DNA from: Ramazzottius varieornatus
Lineage: Eukaryota; Tardigrada; Eutardigrada; Parachela; Ramazzottiidae
Assembly: GCA_001949185.1 (NCBI GenBank)
Contig: BDGG01000001.1
Coordinates: 7,266,149 to 7,330,148 of the forward strand
DNA: 64,000 nucleotides
Direction of reading: 5' to 3'
Part shown: one piece after another, positions 23,901-34,698 of the stretch
Layout: the number at the start of each line of letters is the position of its first letter
Position numbering within the stretch: position 1 is the first letter of the stretch
Notes under the pieces: generated by a model
Database searches by the model: none
The model's input: the letters and a program-made list of their open reading frames with translations, nothing else
Told to the model about the DNA's origin: nothing
Position numbers and translations under genes: made by a program

Positions 23901-24179
23901 CATTAATCGTTTTGAATGCATAGTATCTAGTATCTACTCACTACCTAGGGACAAAACACGCACAGGGTGAACCTAGTATTGAACGTATTTTTACGGCGTC
24001 ACGGCGCTTTCCAGTTCCGCTACAGACAGTTTCCCGCTCCGCTACGCTAAGACTGATGCCCGCTCAGTTACAGTTCCGCTGGGGCCTTCCCAGTTAGAGC
24101 TCCGCTCAGTTAAAATAACTGAGCGGAGCGGGAAAACTGAGCGGGTGTCCCGCTGGCCAAAAAAAAGTCCGCAGCTCTG
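20995..24179 (-). mobile_element. hAT transposon with transposase gene and perfect 8-bp target duplication
   Basis: Ends: left CAGTCGTGCGGAGTTTT, right (inverted) CAGAGCTGCGGACTTTT, of the short imperfect CAG-starting type usual in hAT elements. Both sides are flanked by GTGTTTGA (20987-20994 and 24180-24187), an exact 8-bp duplication. Subterminal CCGCTCAGTT units recur at 21057-21120 and 24000-24150, including a perfect hairpin GCTCCGCTCAGTTA/TAACTGAGCGGAGC near 24099-24131; such repeats serve as transposase binding sites in hAT elements. The 3,185-bp interior encodes a multi-exon BED-finger transposase on the minus strand. Confidence 0.88.
21164..23693 (-). CDS. hAT-family transposase, multi-exon, nearly intact
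   Basis: Minus-strand blocks in order. First comes an N-terminal acidic leader from an ATG at 23693, then a BED-type zinc finger in exon about 23600-23419 (CKLCRKEK...NHVINEHY). Next are exon 23312-23082; exon 22989-22616 with the catalytic-core segments AIAINCDIWSSKRQRGYLGV and CYIGTDNGANIVNAFKDWFP; and an acidic exon at about 22485-22300. The long last exon, about 22224-21164, has VRCVAHTLQL and the C-terminal hAT dimerisation block ATTAGIERILSISGQILRDR with NFEMLLFCN. Two joins are unresolved: the leader and the zinc finger are in different frames near 23560, and exons ending 23082 and starting 22989 differ in phase. It may be slightly damaged or need other splice sites. It cuts and pastes its own element. 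Confidence 0.75.
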
Positions 24180-24187
24180 GTGTTTGA

Positions 24188-25058
24188 CCCGACGCTATAG
24201 CTGTAGTGATACTGTTTTACTGGTTTTCCTTGTTATTTTCAATAGAAATTTGTTGTTTTGAATTGTAGTTCAGTGGCAAGCAGTGAGGATGATAAGTGCT
24301 CCGTTTATATTGTTAGCCTAAGTATTAGAGCGTGGTAGTTCAGGTTGGGAAATGGTGCTTTTTGGTGTTTTGATTATGGATTTGCTGAAATGTGCGTCCA
24401 CTCTAAATTGAATTTGATTCTCCTGGTAGTAACTCTAGATATTGCCTTCGCTCTGAATTTATGCATGGAATAGTGTAATAAAAAGTGCGGGTATAATGGC
24501 GTTTTTTAATTGTGTAAATTGTGAATTTAACTCGTTTGTGGACGTAGCGTTATTGCCTGCAGTACAGCGCTGTTTGTAGATCGAGCCATTTTCCCTACGC
24601 ACATTCTGTTGATTTTATGTGATATACGGGGATCCTGTAGGCTGTATATTTCGTTCGGTTTCCTATGCATCCTCTAGAATAATCAAGGCGGATAAGTTGT
24701 TTAGGGTACATGAACAGAATGCTTCGCAGGATTTACATGTATTAAGGGTGAATCGAAAATTAAAGGTTCAGAAATACAGAATTTCCATGAAAATTGGATA
24801 TGTGTAAAAATTTAGTGCATACCGAATGCTAGTGACGTCAGTTATTCTAACGATAAAGTGTGTCGGAAGAACATGGAAGGTCCAGATTGAATTCAGAAAT
24901 CTAACGCTACGATCTTATTCGGTTCCATTTTCTTTGAGACTGGGAATATCGAATGGGTTTACTGCTGTCAACTAATCTGTTTCTTCGGAGTATTCGGGCC
25001 GTGTTGGTGGCTCGATAATTTTTAAAGTCACTGTTTGAACTTCAATCTTTGTAGTGGA
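24188..25058. other. AT-rich sequence without a gene
   Basis: No coding signal on either strand. It lies between the hAT element and the helicase remnant and is probably part of older repeat sequence. Confidence 0.4.
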
Positions 25059-25847
25059 TTAATTTCCATCAAACTTCACTTCAACCCAATTAGGTAAAGG
25101 AGCAACTAGATAAGCCAGTCCCTCCCCTTTCGTGCTAGCGCGCGTACATTTTTTTAAATCAGGAGAAACCTCTGCCTGTCCTATTTCATCGTTCCACCAC
25201 CACATCTCTTCGAAACTCCCCAGGGCTCCATTCACCGAACCGACGTTTGTATCCAAATTCTGAATCAACATAACTCTATTACCCTTTGTCATAAAGATTC
25301 CATCAGCCAAGCCTCCTCTCTCTTCCTTGTTCCTCCTTTTTCTACTCTCACTGACCCTCTGTCCCTTTTTCTTCCCGCGAATCATAACCAAATCATTCAC
25401 GCTATCCTCTGCTCTAAACTCATAAATTGGATGTTTCCGCTCCGTAGCCAGTTCCCCGCTTGACTGAAAATTATGTTCCCGTGCTTCAACACGAGTACTA
25501 AATTAATGTGGCATATCGGCAAATTCCTTTTCGTACACCTCTTGAATTTCTCGGAATCCTCCCGGATTAACTGCACTCGACAGACATCGACCACGGAAGT
25601 GCGAATCGACTTCGTCATTCAGTTCACCGGTTCTTGAACCCTGTAACAATCGAGAAAACAAGGGACCAGCCGTCTGTCGCTTGTTCGATTTGAATATAAC
25701 AGGAGTGAATAAGTTCCACGAGCTGGCGCGATTTCGCGGTTCTTGAAATATATACTTATCTGCAACCAGCTTGAGCTGTAGCAAATCACCGAGTAAAAGA
25801 ACACACTTACTACCACAATACGCTGCGCTGTGCTGCACAACGTTCAT
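25059..25847 (-). pseudogene. PIF1-like helicase remnant (Helitron-type or cellular-derived)
   Basis: Minus-strand reading shows a helicase motif III-like VLLLGDLLQLKLVADKYIF near the start, SSWNLF and LFSRLLQGSRTG as in PIF1/RecD-like enzymes, and, near the end, GNRVMLIQNLDTNVGSVNGA, the conserved C-terminal PIF1 block. One in-frame TAA at 25503-25505 interrupts the frame, and the Walker A/B half of the helicase is missing. No Rep endonuclease domain of a Helitron is visible here, so the parent element cannot be named with certainty. Confidence 0.7.
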
Positions 25848-27557
25848 GCCCAGTGGCTAAGCAGCTGTGCTGCAGATGCACGTGGACCTGGTGCAACTGC
25901 GCGGAACGCCGATGTATTAACGTGGTTTGTAATTCAGTCAGCGGAATCGGTAGTCAACTTGGAGAACGTTGCCCAAAAGTACGGCAAAGCTGAGACGCCC
26001 AAAAACTGTAATTTTTGTTAGGTTTCGGTAGGTGCATCTGCGCGGTAGTCTATGGCTTTCTGCTGTATGCTGTGCTGTGCCGCAAATTTCGTCACTTCAA
26101 GCGCCACAGTTGTGCTGCAGCACAGCACAGTTCAGCTGCAGTGCAGTGAAGCGCATGCGGCCAGATTCCGTGCTCTAACACACGCTTCTTATAATCCTGC
26201 CCAAAAGAATCACATAACACTTCGTCTTCTAACACCCATCTTGATACTTTCCACGATGTCTTCATTCTTACCAGAACTTACGTCGGCCAGCCAAGTGTCG
26301 CTATTCCTTACGGGAAATTCAGCAGCATCTGTCATCGCATAACAAATCTCTCACTCTTCTACCAAAATAACCCTATCGCTTTCTTGACCCTTTCTTGAGT
26401 GAACCATCTTGCTGTGTCCACCCTTCAAGGGTTCAGTTTTCTTGCTGTCTCCACCCTTTAAGGGACACAACCCATCACACTCCAGCGGAACCGCTCCGTA
26501 AATCAACTTTCCCTGTCTACCACCAATGATCCACAATGGATAAAAATGATCCGAACAAACATACCGCTGGTCAGAAAACTCTACCGCAATATTCAACGCA
26601 CGCAACCAATTCTCCCTGCCCCCCCCCCCCCCAATCATCAGAAAACGGGAACAAGGACCTTCGAGTCCTAGTCCACCTGTAACGGTACCCACACACAACA
26701 CAGCTTCTCCCAGACCTCTCACTGATATCCCTTCGCACCACGACACACCCATATTCCCCAACTATCCACACGAAAACAAGAGCCCAAACCTGCAATGAAA
26801 CACAACAACACATACTGATTACCATGAAACCCTAGCCGCTTCAACTTCACGGAAACGCAAAACGCATAAACGGCAATAAGGTAATGGACGTTAAATAACA
26901 GATAACAAGAGCAGCATCCGACATACCACAATCACGTACGAACTCAACCCAGCTGAGTAATATCACAAGTGAATGAACCTTGGTTCCCATCCTTTGATCT
27001 TTCCGCCATAGGCTCAGGCTTGCCATAGTTTTCCCAAACTTTTAGGGCTTTACAATGCCTGAACAGCTTTCTACGATGACTCAAACGGTCTATGATTTAT
27101 TCTAAAGCTCCGCTGGAAGGCCAGCCTTTGGGCGGAGCTCTCGCAAAATAGAATTTAGACTTCAGAGGAAATTTTGTAGAAAAGTTGAAGTAAAATTCAA
27201 GCGCAATCCCAGAAAACATCGTCCCGCACTCCCGGAGCAGCCGCCGAACGGGAGCTGGAGGTCATCCGAAGAGACGGGGCGGTTCCAAATCAAGTTGTGC
27301 GTGGTCGCTTGGATGTACCGGTGGAGCGATTTCTGTCGACCTGCCAAATTTCGCCGTCCGCTGTTCATTTTGTCAGGCCATTCTATGCTTCCTACCGGTA
27401 CAACCATTCCGCCATACATTGGTTTAGCGTCGTAAACTAGCTTAGCGATCGAAGGGCGTGGTAACGCTGCTGACGGATCCGCATCGAACAGCTGAAAATT
27501 AATTAATTCTGGATTTTCAGTTTTCACCACATGGTTCCTCCGCTGGTAGCTTCGTCG
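25848..27557. other. Repeat-rich region without a supported gene
   Basis: Holds a homopolymer run of C at about 26618-26631, CAGCTGTGCTGCAG-like low-complexity sequence around 25860-26150, two close GGTTCAGTTTTCTTGCTGT/CTCCACCCTT units near 26400-26465, and the right copy of the 85-bp dispersed repeat at about 26970-27052. Long frames at 26351-26761 and 27162-27530 on the minus strand match nothing recognised. Confidence 0.4.
26970..27052 (+). repeat. Dispersed 85-bp repeat, right copy
   Basis: Second copy of the repeat at 20380-20465, same orientation, starting GTGAATGAACCTTGGTTCCC and ending TTTTAGGGCTTTA. Confidence 0.65.
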
Positions 27558-27559
27558 GA

Positions 27560-27567
27560 CTTTTTCC
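27560..27567 (+). promoter_or_regulatory. Possible TCT initiator / 5' TOP tract of RpL12
   Basis: CTTTTTCC lies 148 bases before the RpL12 ATG and fits the polypyrimidine initiator of animal ribosomal protein genes, where transcription begins at the C. The transcript start is not shown by the sequence alone. Confidence 0.35.
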
Positions 27568-27707
27568 GTCTTCGCCGAATCGCCGCTCCTTGAGTCCTTC
27601 TTCCAGACTTAGCAGCTCTTCAGATCCAGCATCTTCCATACCAAGTGAGAACCTTGAGTCTTTGGACGTCAACTGTTTGCCCAGTCTGAAAGCCAGACAG
27701 ATCCAAG

Positions 27708-28609
27708 ATGCCTCCCAAGTTTGATCCCAATGAGATCATGGTCGGTAAGTGCGAGAGAAACTCATTCTTTCTGGTAACTTGGGTTCTTTCCAACCACTGG
27801 TGGATCACTCTCGTGAGTTTTTCCCGTATTATCATTCATTCGGCTTGTAGTCTACATGAGGGCGATCGGTGGTGAAGTCGGTGCCACCGCATCTTTGGCT
27901 CCAAAGATTGGTCCTCTCGGTCTGGTAAGTTCACCCGTTCAAAATATTACTTCCGCTTGATTATTGATTCATCAAGTAACCGTTGGTTTCGCTCTCTAGT
28001 CTCCCAAGAAGGTCGGAGAAGATATCGCCAAAGCTACCGGCGACTGGAAAGGCCTGAAAGTAACCGTCAAGCTGACAATTCAGAATCGTGTAGCCAAGAT
28101 CGACGTCGTCCCCAGCGCAGCTTCGCTGATTATCAAGGCTTTGAAGGAACCTCCGCGTGACCGAAAGAAAGTCAAGAATGGTGAGTGCGCCAGATCTTCG
28201 CTTTTACCACAGATGTCCGCTCATCTACTACCTTGAAACCGGAAGTCAAGAACGACTTGAGCATGATCGTTTTTTCCAAGTGGCGCACACTTTCAGCCAG
28301 TAATTGCAAACGTGCGCAATTCGAGATAAGGACTATGCTCAATTCAAGTGCCAACGTCCCCAATTATAAAAAACTGGTAAGCTAACTCTTGTTTCCTTTG
28401 CAGTTAAGCACTCCGGTAATCTTACCATGGACGAGATTGTCGACATTGCCAGGACTATGAAGCCTCGTTCTATGGCAAGAAAGCTGGAAGGAGTGGTGAA
28501 GGAGATTCTTGGTACTTGCCAAAGCGTTGGCTGCACCGTTGAGGGAAGCAATCCTCACGATCTTATTGAGAAGATCAAAGCTGGAGAACTTGATGTGCCC
28601 GAGAAGTAG
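27708..28609 (+). CDS. RpL12: Ribosomal protein L12 (uL11), large subunit
   Basis: Exons 27708-27744, 27851-27924, 28000-28180 and 28404-28609 join in phase to 165 residues, exactly the usual eukaryotic RpL12 length. It opens [10 protein letters not shown] and contains [20 protein letters not shown] and [16 protein letters not shown]. The C-terminal part has [17 protein letters not shown] and [15 protein letters not shown]. The protein binds the GTPase-associated centre of 28S rRNA at the base of the ribosomal stalk. Intron 3 contains a palindromic repeat A copy. Nothing suggests damage. Confidence 0.98.
28250..28372. repeat. Palindromic repeat family A in RpL12 intron 3
   Basis: GATCGTTTTTTCCAAGTGGC, then GCACACTTTCAGCC, a short spacer and AACGTGCGCAATTCGAGATA. 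The arms are more diverged than in the reference copy at 13718-13839. Confidence 0.55.
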
Positions 28610-28660
28610 ACTTGTTCTTCTTTCTTCCTTAAGTTTTGTGGATTAGCGATGCTGTGAACG

Positions 28661-28666
28661 AATAAA
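28661..28666 (+). terminator. Polyadenylation signal of RpL12
   Basis: AATAAA 51 bases after the RpL12 stop codon. Confidence 0.7.
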
Positions 28667-29186
28667 AACTCGAATCCGCATAGACGAAGGCTTCTCGTTA
28701 CCATTGCGAAAGCTAGTAGTTGAACGGTTTCATTCTTATTGGCTAGGTTAGATTAATTGAAGAAAGTCTGGAGACTTTTTCTTGCCGGAGGATGGCAGGC
28801 CCGTGATAGCGACTGATCTGTGATAATTTGGACTGTGGCAATAGCGAACCATATCTCCTGGTTCGTCCAGCAGAGCTGAAGAAGGCATCTTTGTTCGATG
28901 ATCTCCGGGAGTATAAATTCAGAAAAACAGTTCACCTGTTTGAGAGTTTTGGACGAAAGCTAGGACCTGTTTGGCAAGTCTTTCGAGAAACCAGAGTTTC
29001 TCAGATAAGTCAGATTGGCAGAAAGAAAACTGACAGTGGAAATTAATGTCACGCGAAGTGACGATTGACGTCATGACCATACTTGCTTTACGAATGTAAA
29101 ATGGTTGGATTCATGCGCGAGTATGCGAGGTGCTTTTGAAACTGGTCACCAGAGAAGAATTCGAGGAAACCTCGCAGAGTCTGATT
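28667..29186. other. Intergenic region between convergent genes
   Basis: No gene seen between the RpL12 3' end and the stop codon of the minus-strand gene at 29187. Confidence 0.45.
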
Positions 29187-30080
29187 TTAATTCAACATGA
29201 ATGGCTCCTCTTTCGACGATCTGAAATCCGGCCCATCACCAACATCATATTCTTCTTCTATCTCGAAAGAATCAATATCCATCAGTCTGCTCTTATTCTG
29301 CTCAAACATTTCCGAAAACACTTCGTACTCCTCGAGCGAAACTCCGACCAACTTTGCGAACTTCGCGTCTGTCGTCCGGAGCAGTCTTGCTAGGCTTGGG
29401 TTGAGTTCAGCAAGCTCCGGGTTCTTCAGCGTTACCATCTGGTAGACGCCACACCGTTCGGCGAAGAGATGCCTTTTGATGATGTGCTCCAAGGGAAAGT
29501 CAAAGGCACCAGCTTGGACGATGTGAGCAGGCGTCTGGCCCATCTTCATCGTGATGTACTGGATGATCTTGTAAGTTTCTTTAAAGGGCTGAACGAAAGC
29601 TTTAGGTGTGTGAAGAGCGATCTGGTCGATGTCCGCTCGTGTGAAGATAACCAGGAATTCGGCGATACGGTCAGCGAAAGCGGGATCTTTGATGTCGACG
29701 TAGTACTCGGAAGGCACTGGAACGTAATCCAGCTTGGCTGCCTTGTTCTGGGCCAACTTGGCTTTCCATGCTCTCTTCAAATCGGCCTGCGTGGAGTGCG
29801 TCTCAGGAATGGGGGCATCTTCGGTATGGCGAGTGAGAACAATCTTGGGATTCTTCTTAGGAAAACGCTTGGCTTTCTGTGACAGCGGACCGGAAGTGGC
29901 GATCCAGCTTCGCTGAGGGGATGTTACCTGGATGTTCTGAAGCAGATATGCCTCGTTCGCTATCCATCTAAAATAAAAAAAATTTGTATAGTGTTTCTCA
30001 CCACAAACGGTGTGTCTCAGGGGCGATGAAAACGGGTCCGCTCACCTGCAAAGTAATGACGAGAAGCGGCCTGTTATCAT
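29187..30080 (-). CDS. Probable mTERF-family mitochondrial protein
   Basis: Exons 30080-30046 and 29967-29187 join in phase to 271 residues. The N-terminus (MITGRFSSLLCRWIANEAYL, then SPQRSWIATSGPLSQKAK) is basic, hydroxylated and free of acidic residues at first, as expected of a mitochondrial targeting sequence. The centre has repeated helical segments (FADRIAEFLVIFTRADIDQ; YKIIQYITMKMGQTPAHIVQ). The C-terminal block FDFPLEHIIKRHLFAERCGV and the following TTDAKFAKLVGVSLEEYEVF resemble the last repeats of mTERF proteins, which bind mitochondrial nucleic acid or ribosomes in transcription and translation. The tail is acidic (FEIEEEYDVGDGPDF). The gene structure is firm; the family call rests on the C-terminal pattern only, and which mTERF member it would be is unknown. 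Confidence 0.65.
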
Positions 30081-30215
30081 CTTGTAGACTGAGCTTCCCG
30101 CAACGAATCGTCCTCGCCTTGGTGCTGTCCTTGGCTGCGACTAAGATCGTATGTCTGCAGAATTTTGGCGATGTGAAAGAAATAAAGGGCTGTGAATTAT
30201 CACGTGCACTGTAGT

Positions 30216-30854
30216 TAGTGCTGGCAAAAATACGATAAAATTCGATACGATATTTTTCGACAAAATATCCGCAGGTATTTCATCGCGGTCTTCGATATTC
30301 GTTCGGTATCGATATTTCGATATGATATTTTTCCTAGACCGTATTTTTGATATATCGTATCATATCGCAGCGATAAATCGATATTTTTGCAATTAGAGTT
30401 TTTTCAGAATTCCACTTGGTTCAAGGCCAAGAACCCAAGAAGTCGATTTCCACATAAAGTATAAGTAAGATCGAAAGCGTTGGATACAGCAAAGACGTGG
30501 CAGTACCAAGAGTCCAAGACTTCAAATACATGGAAAGCTGGACAGAATTAGTACCAAAAACGAATGGGCGGAGCATACTTGCCTGCTCGGCATACCCTGG
30601 CCGGAATCAAGGCTTTGAAATCAACTGTAGTCTTTAGTAAATGTGATATAATTGCCGAGTTTTCCATTCAGCAAAATAACGATATATCGAAAATACATCG
30701 ATATGCCGCGATACGATATCACGGAATATTTTATTGCGTTATTCGGTATGAGCTTCATATCGATATTTTCGATACGATATCTGCCGCATATTTTATCGCA
30801 AAGATTCGATATATTTCGATAGGATATCGGTATACCGTATCGTTGCCAGCACTA
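30216..30854. mobile_element. AT-rich inverted-repeat element, probably a non-autonomous DNA transposon
   Basis: Ends TAGTGCTGGCAA (left) and TTGCCAGCACTA (right) are exact inverts. The outer about 180 bases on each side are built of CGATATTTCGATA/ATCGATACGATAT-like units that also pair with each other, leaving a 250-bp unique centre. The termini resemble hAT ends (CAGTGCTGG), but no 8-bp duplication was found beside them. It lies just upstream of the gene at 30996. Confidence 0.7.
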
Positions 30855-30995
30855 GGCTGAATAAATCACCCGTCCACCGCTGGCCTGAATGCGTCAATGC
30901 GAACTTGCGAAGTGTACACTTTCTTCCATTTTCTCGTGCTTCTATCGTAGAGGTGTTCTCCTTCTTTTTCAGTCTAGGTTGCGGCAGCAGAAGCG

Positions 30996-32943
30996 ATGTC
31001 GCAGCGTCGGACCAAGATCAACAATCTGAGGAGAAAGAGTCGATTAACCAGGGAGCAGTCCAGCAGGACTCGCAGTTTCCGTCTATCATTTGCCGAGCTG
31101 ATCGACGTTCTGGAGCCTGGTGGGCCATTCTCCGAAACAGAAGCTTCAGCTTGGAAGAGCATTATCGACCGCAACGAGCAGCTCATCATATTCTACCAAG
31201 TGGACTACATCCAAGCCAGCCCCAACATTTCTAAATGCGTCCGTATTCGGCGTCATCGTTCAGACAGCAATGTGGACAAGCTCATTCCCACTGTCTTTGT
31301 CAACCAACAGCTTCAGTCCACCTACGTCAAAGATCTCCTCGGTCGAAAGCATCTCGATACACACGATGATCTGAAAACTATTCTCGACCATCTACAGGAC
31401 GAACAGGGACGTGTTGGTGTGGGTGTGAACGATGGCTTCGGGTGGGATGGAGACGACGATGGCAGCGACGATGAAGAGTATAATATTATCCCGAAGGGTA
31501 GTGTCCGATTTCCGTCCATCCTTCCGTCAACTGTGACAAGTGATGCGTCTTCCTACCTTCCTGGGTATGGAGAAGGTATTGATGTTGACCAAGAAGTTGA
31601 ATACCGGCTCCTTCAACCGAAGTGGGAAGAAGATGGGCAAGAAGAGGTCTTGTCGGAAATTCCACCTGGTACGTTTATATCTACGTCTCTCTTTTTTCCT
31701 GTTATCGTTGAGGTCTTCTCGGAGAGTTTCAGATGGCTCAGGCTCGGAAGAATACCTGCCTGCTTCGAAAAGAGTGCGGGAGTCTAGCGCAAGCATTGCA
31801 AGAAAGCGGCCAGCGAAAAGTGACACTGATACAACGTTCTCCCCGACTTACTCAGCTGATACAAACCCGAACCAGAATATTTCCGCTGGTAAGTTTCGAC
31901 ATGAGTTGGTTCAGTATGCGCCTGTGAGTGGTAGATGGAAATAAGCCAGTCTGTGAGTGCAAAGAAAACACCGTTTGCTGAGAAATGTTCTGTGTTGCAG
32001 CGTTGAAGTTGCTTCCATGTTCGAAGCCCGGACCTGGCAAAGTCCCGCTGATCCGAGCTCCCTACACCGGAACTCAGCTGTACGTTTGTGCTGTAAAGTA
32101 CCCACAGCTTCAGGAGAGGAATATCCAGGATAAGAGCAAGTATTTCCGAGCTCTGTTCAAGCTGTTGACAGGGGAAAACGGTGTGGCAGACCTGTTGCGG
32201 CATCGAGTAGCGTACATGCAGCAGCACAATTTGGAATCGTATGGGGCTGTTACTCAGCTGGGTACCGATTTCATGGATACAGTGAAATGTACGAACATGT
32301 GATTCACTTCGCAATTACAGGGGTTTTCAACCATAGCTTACTTTAGAGATGGACAAAGTCACAGAAAAACCGCGCAAGGTCGCCATCTCAGGTGGCGCAT
32401 GTTTCTATTGTTACTGGATGGAAGGGTGCGCCACTCACGATGACGACCCCTTAGGTGGCGCACGCTTCTAGCCATTATCGCCGGAAACGTCAAACGTGCG
32501 CTACTTGAGATAGGAGAGCTTCCCTCACCACCGGCATCACCGACAGGCTCATCTCACCACCGGTTTTGATTGATACACCACCGATTTGACTCCTCAGCAC
32601 TTCTAATTACAGTAAATCTTTAATTACCGGTATATGAAATGTGACTTCAACTAGAAAATTAGTGATCCACCAACATAGCGAAAGTGGGTGATTATCGATT
32701 ATCGTCACCGAACTTACCGAATTCGGAATAGTGCGGTGAGCCCATCGGTGTTGTCGGTGGTCAGGTGGTAAGAGGAGCCCCCTCCTAATTTGTTTGTTTC
32801 TTGCATCTGCAGGTCACTTGCAACAGAAAGGTATCACTGATACAAAATTCCTGGCCGCCCTACTCAGCAGCATTCTTTACGATGGGCGCAGGTTCGAGAA
32901 ACGTAAAACGACGAGCCAGAAAGCGGAACAGGTGGAATCCTAA
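30996..32943 (+). CDS. Unassigned four-exon gene
   Basis: Exons 30996-31668, 31733-31888, 32001-32288 and 32813-32943 have GT-AG junctions that join in phase to 415 residues, good evidence for a real gene. The first 30 residues are strongly basic (MSQRRTKINNLRRKSRLTRE), suggesting a nuclear protein. Residues about 30-150 form a folded-looking segment (FRLSFAELIDVLEPGGPFSE, IIFYQVDYIQ). Residues 150-275 are acidic and disordered. The C-terminal 130 residues look helical (YFRALFKLLTGENGVADLL, GITDTKFLAALLSSIL) and faintly recall a BEN-type domain, which I cannot establish. The last intron carries repeat family A and the 3' UTR is interrupted by the element at 32987. No family is assigned. Confidence 0.7.
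32376..32518. repeat. Palindromic repeat family A in an intron of the gene at 30996
   Basis: Two adjoining units: CATCTCAGGTGGCGCATGTTTC...GGGTGCGCCACTCACGATG and TTAGGTGGCGCACGCTTC...AACGTGCGCTACTTGAGATA. Both follow the family A arm consensus. Confidence 0.6.
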
Positions 32944-32986
32944 ATCAGAAAACGACATTGTTTTTTTCTTGTACGATCTTCCTGTA

Positions 32987-33923
32987 CACGAACGACGGGA
33001 TATTATGAGCCAGTAAAAACTACGGACCGGGCTCTTTCGCTACGGCGGCACGTGCAGGTGGTTCTTGCTACGAGTAAAAACAGCAGCGAAGGCTGGACTG
33101 CTGTACGGACGTGCTGAAAATTGAGCCAAGGAGCTGAAGATGACAGTTCATAACAGTAGATAGATCTCTGTTTTGCAGGAAAATCTCTTCTCTTTTCGAG
33201 GGGCGTCGATGGAAGAAAGTAAATGACGCTGGTTTTTACTATTTGGCACTTCCCGGACAGGGCGAGTTTTCACCCTTGTAAGAACATGGGCATTCAAAGT
33301 TCATGAAGACACATCCAAATTCAAAGGTGACACCAAATGACGCGGTAATGAACTTTTGACCATCTTCCGAAAAGTAGCTCATCACCGCTCCATGTATGGA
33401 ACAAAAAGTGGCTTGGCGCGCACCTTCGCGTAGAATAGGATGTCAGCAAGGTTTGCGGTGAGCTATAAAGGACAGATAGCTGCGTCCCGGAAACAGCTGA
33501 TTCGGCCCGCACTGCAAACCATGCATATAAAATTGGTGCAAAAAACTTCCTTTCAGTTTTCTTCCCTACATGGACATTTCCGCCAAAATTTCCCCATCCA
33601 TTAGTTTCTCGCATATCTCCAGCATTTGATACTTTAGGGCATGCTCCAGATAACTGAAAGCGGTTTGAAGAGTTCGACTAACACCCCTTCAGAGAAACTC
33701 GTTTCCTGAACAATTTGAGAAATACCTCGGAAGTGCCGATGAACAATCCGCAGTCTCGAAACGCAAAAGTCAAACAGCTGGTCGGCTGATGGGCACTGTC
33801 CACGATAATTTTCTACGGTTGAACTTTACCACGTTACGTCATTTGTCCATCCAAATTGTAAATTTGCCGTATTTTCCGCCTGACCCGTAATTTTTACTGG
33901 CCTATAATATCCCGTCGTTCGTG
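32987..33923. mobile_element. TA-flanked non-autonomous DNA element with about 50-bp TIRs
   Basis: Left end CACGAACGACGGGATATTAT recurs inverted at the right end, followed by RGCCAGTAAAAAYTACGG on both arms. TA dinucleotides flank both ends (32985-32986, 33924-33925), the target duplication made by Tc1/mariner-type transposases. The 937-bp interior has no transposase. Confidence 0.8.
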
Positions 33924-33925
33924 TA

Positions 33926-34698
33926 CCTATGTGGACACTTGCTGCCTCGATCGTGGCAAATGTTGAAGTTTCGACAATTCGGATGCAAGACTTTGTTCCC
34001 CTTGTTCAAAGTAATGAGCGTCCAGTTGGTACTTGGTGGCATGTTTCGTCATGTCTGGCGGACACCAGAAAAGTCACGTGGAATTTTCGTGAATTTGGCA
34101 ACTGTTGTATCGCGGATGTAACATCGTGTCCCGAATCACCAGAATCTCTATTATGGTTCTGGCTGGAAGCGTGCGCTGCTTGAGAAAACAATCATGCTCA
34201 AGTCACTTGCCGTTGCCTCATATGCCTCCATTCTCATCCAGCGATTTCCGCCCTTCCCAGTCGCTGTCGTAGTTCTTTCGACTATTTCGTTTTCTGGGCT
34301 GAGTGGGCTCCGTCCATTTCGTTTTTCGGGGGTTGTCTCGCTTTCCCACCGCAGTTGTGCTCACAGACTGGAAGAGATTTTTTTGGGGAAATGCCGAATA
34401 CTGTATGCAGTCGAAAGTTGCAATACGTCGGACGGCTTTCGCGAGGTACCACAAGTTTGACAGGGTAATCACAGCTTGAAAAGTCAACAAGATTTCTTCG
34501 TACAGTGCCAACCACTTGTTGCTCTTGCAAAGTTTTGTTCCTTTACAGAAAGGCAATGCGCCTGTGGACAAAGGCAAGCGGAGCGTGGGTATGAAGAGCG
34601 CAAGGATTGACGTAGCGTCTCGTCTAACATGCCTGTCCATCGGACCCTCGCCTCGCCGATGTCTTGGGCCTGTTCGTCCTGGGTCTTGTGGTTTACAG
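33926..34698. other. Region without a supported gene
   Basis: Contains a partial family A arm near 34158-34195 (GGCTGGAAGCGTGCGCTGCT, then TGAGAAAACAATC). Open frames on both strands at 34194-34640 have no recognised content, although an upstream exon of the gene at 34699 may lie here. Confidence 0.35.

Noticed and set aside
27162-27530. 122-codon minus-strand open frame upstream of RpL12
   Set aside because: No recognised content, no splice partners, and it lies in the likely promoter region of RpL12.
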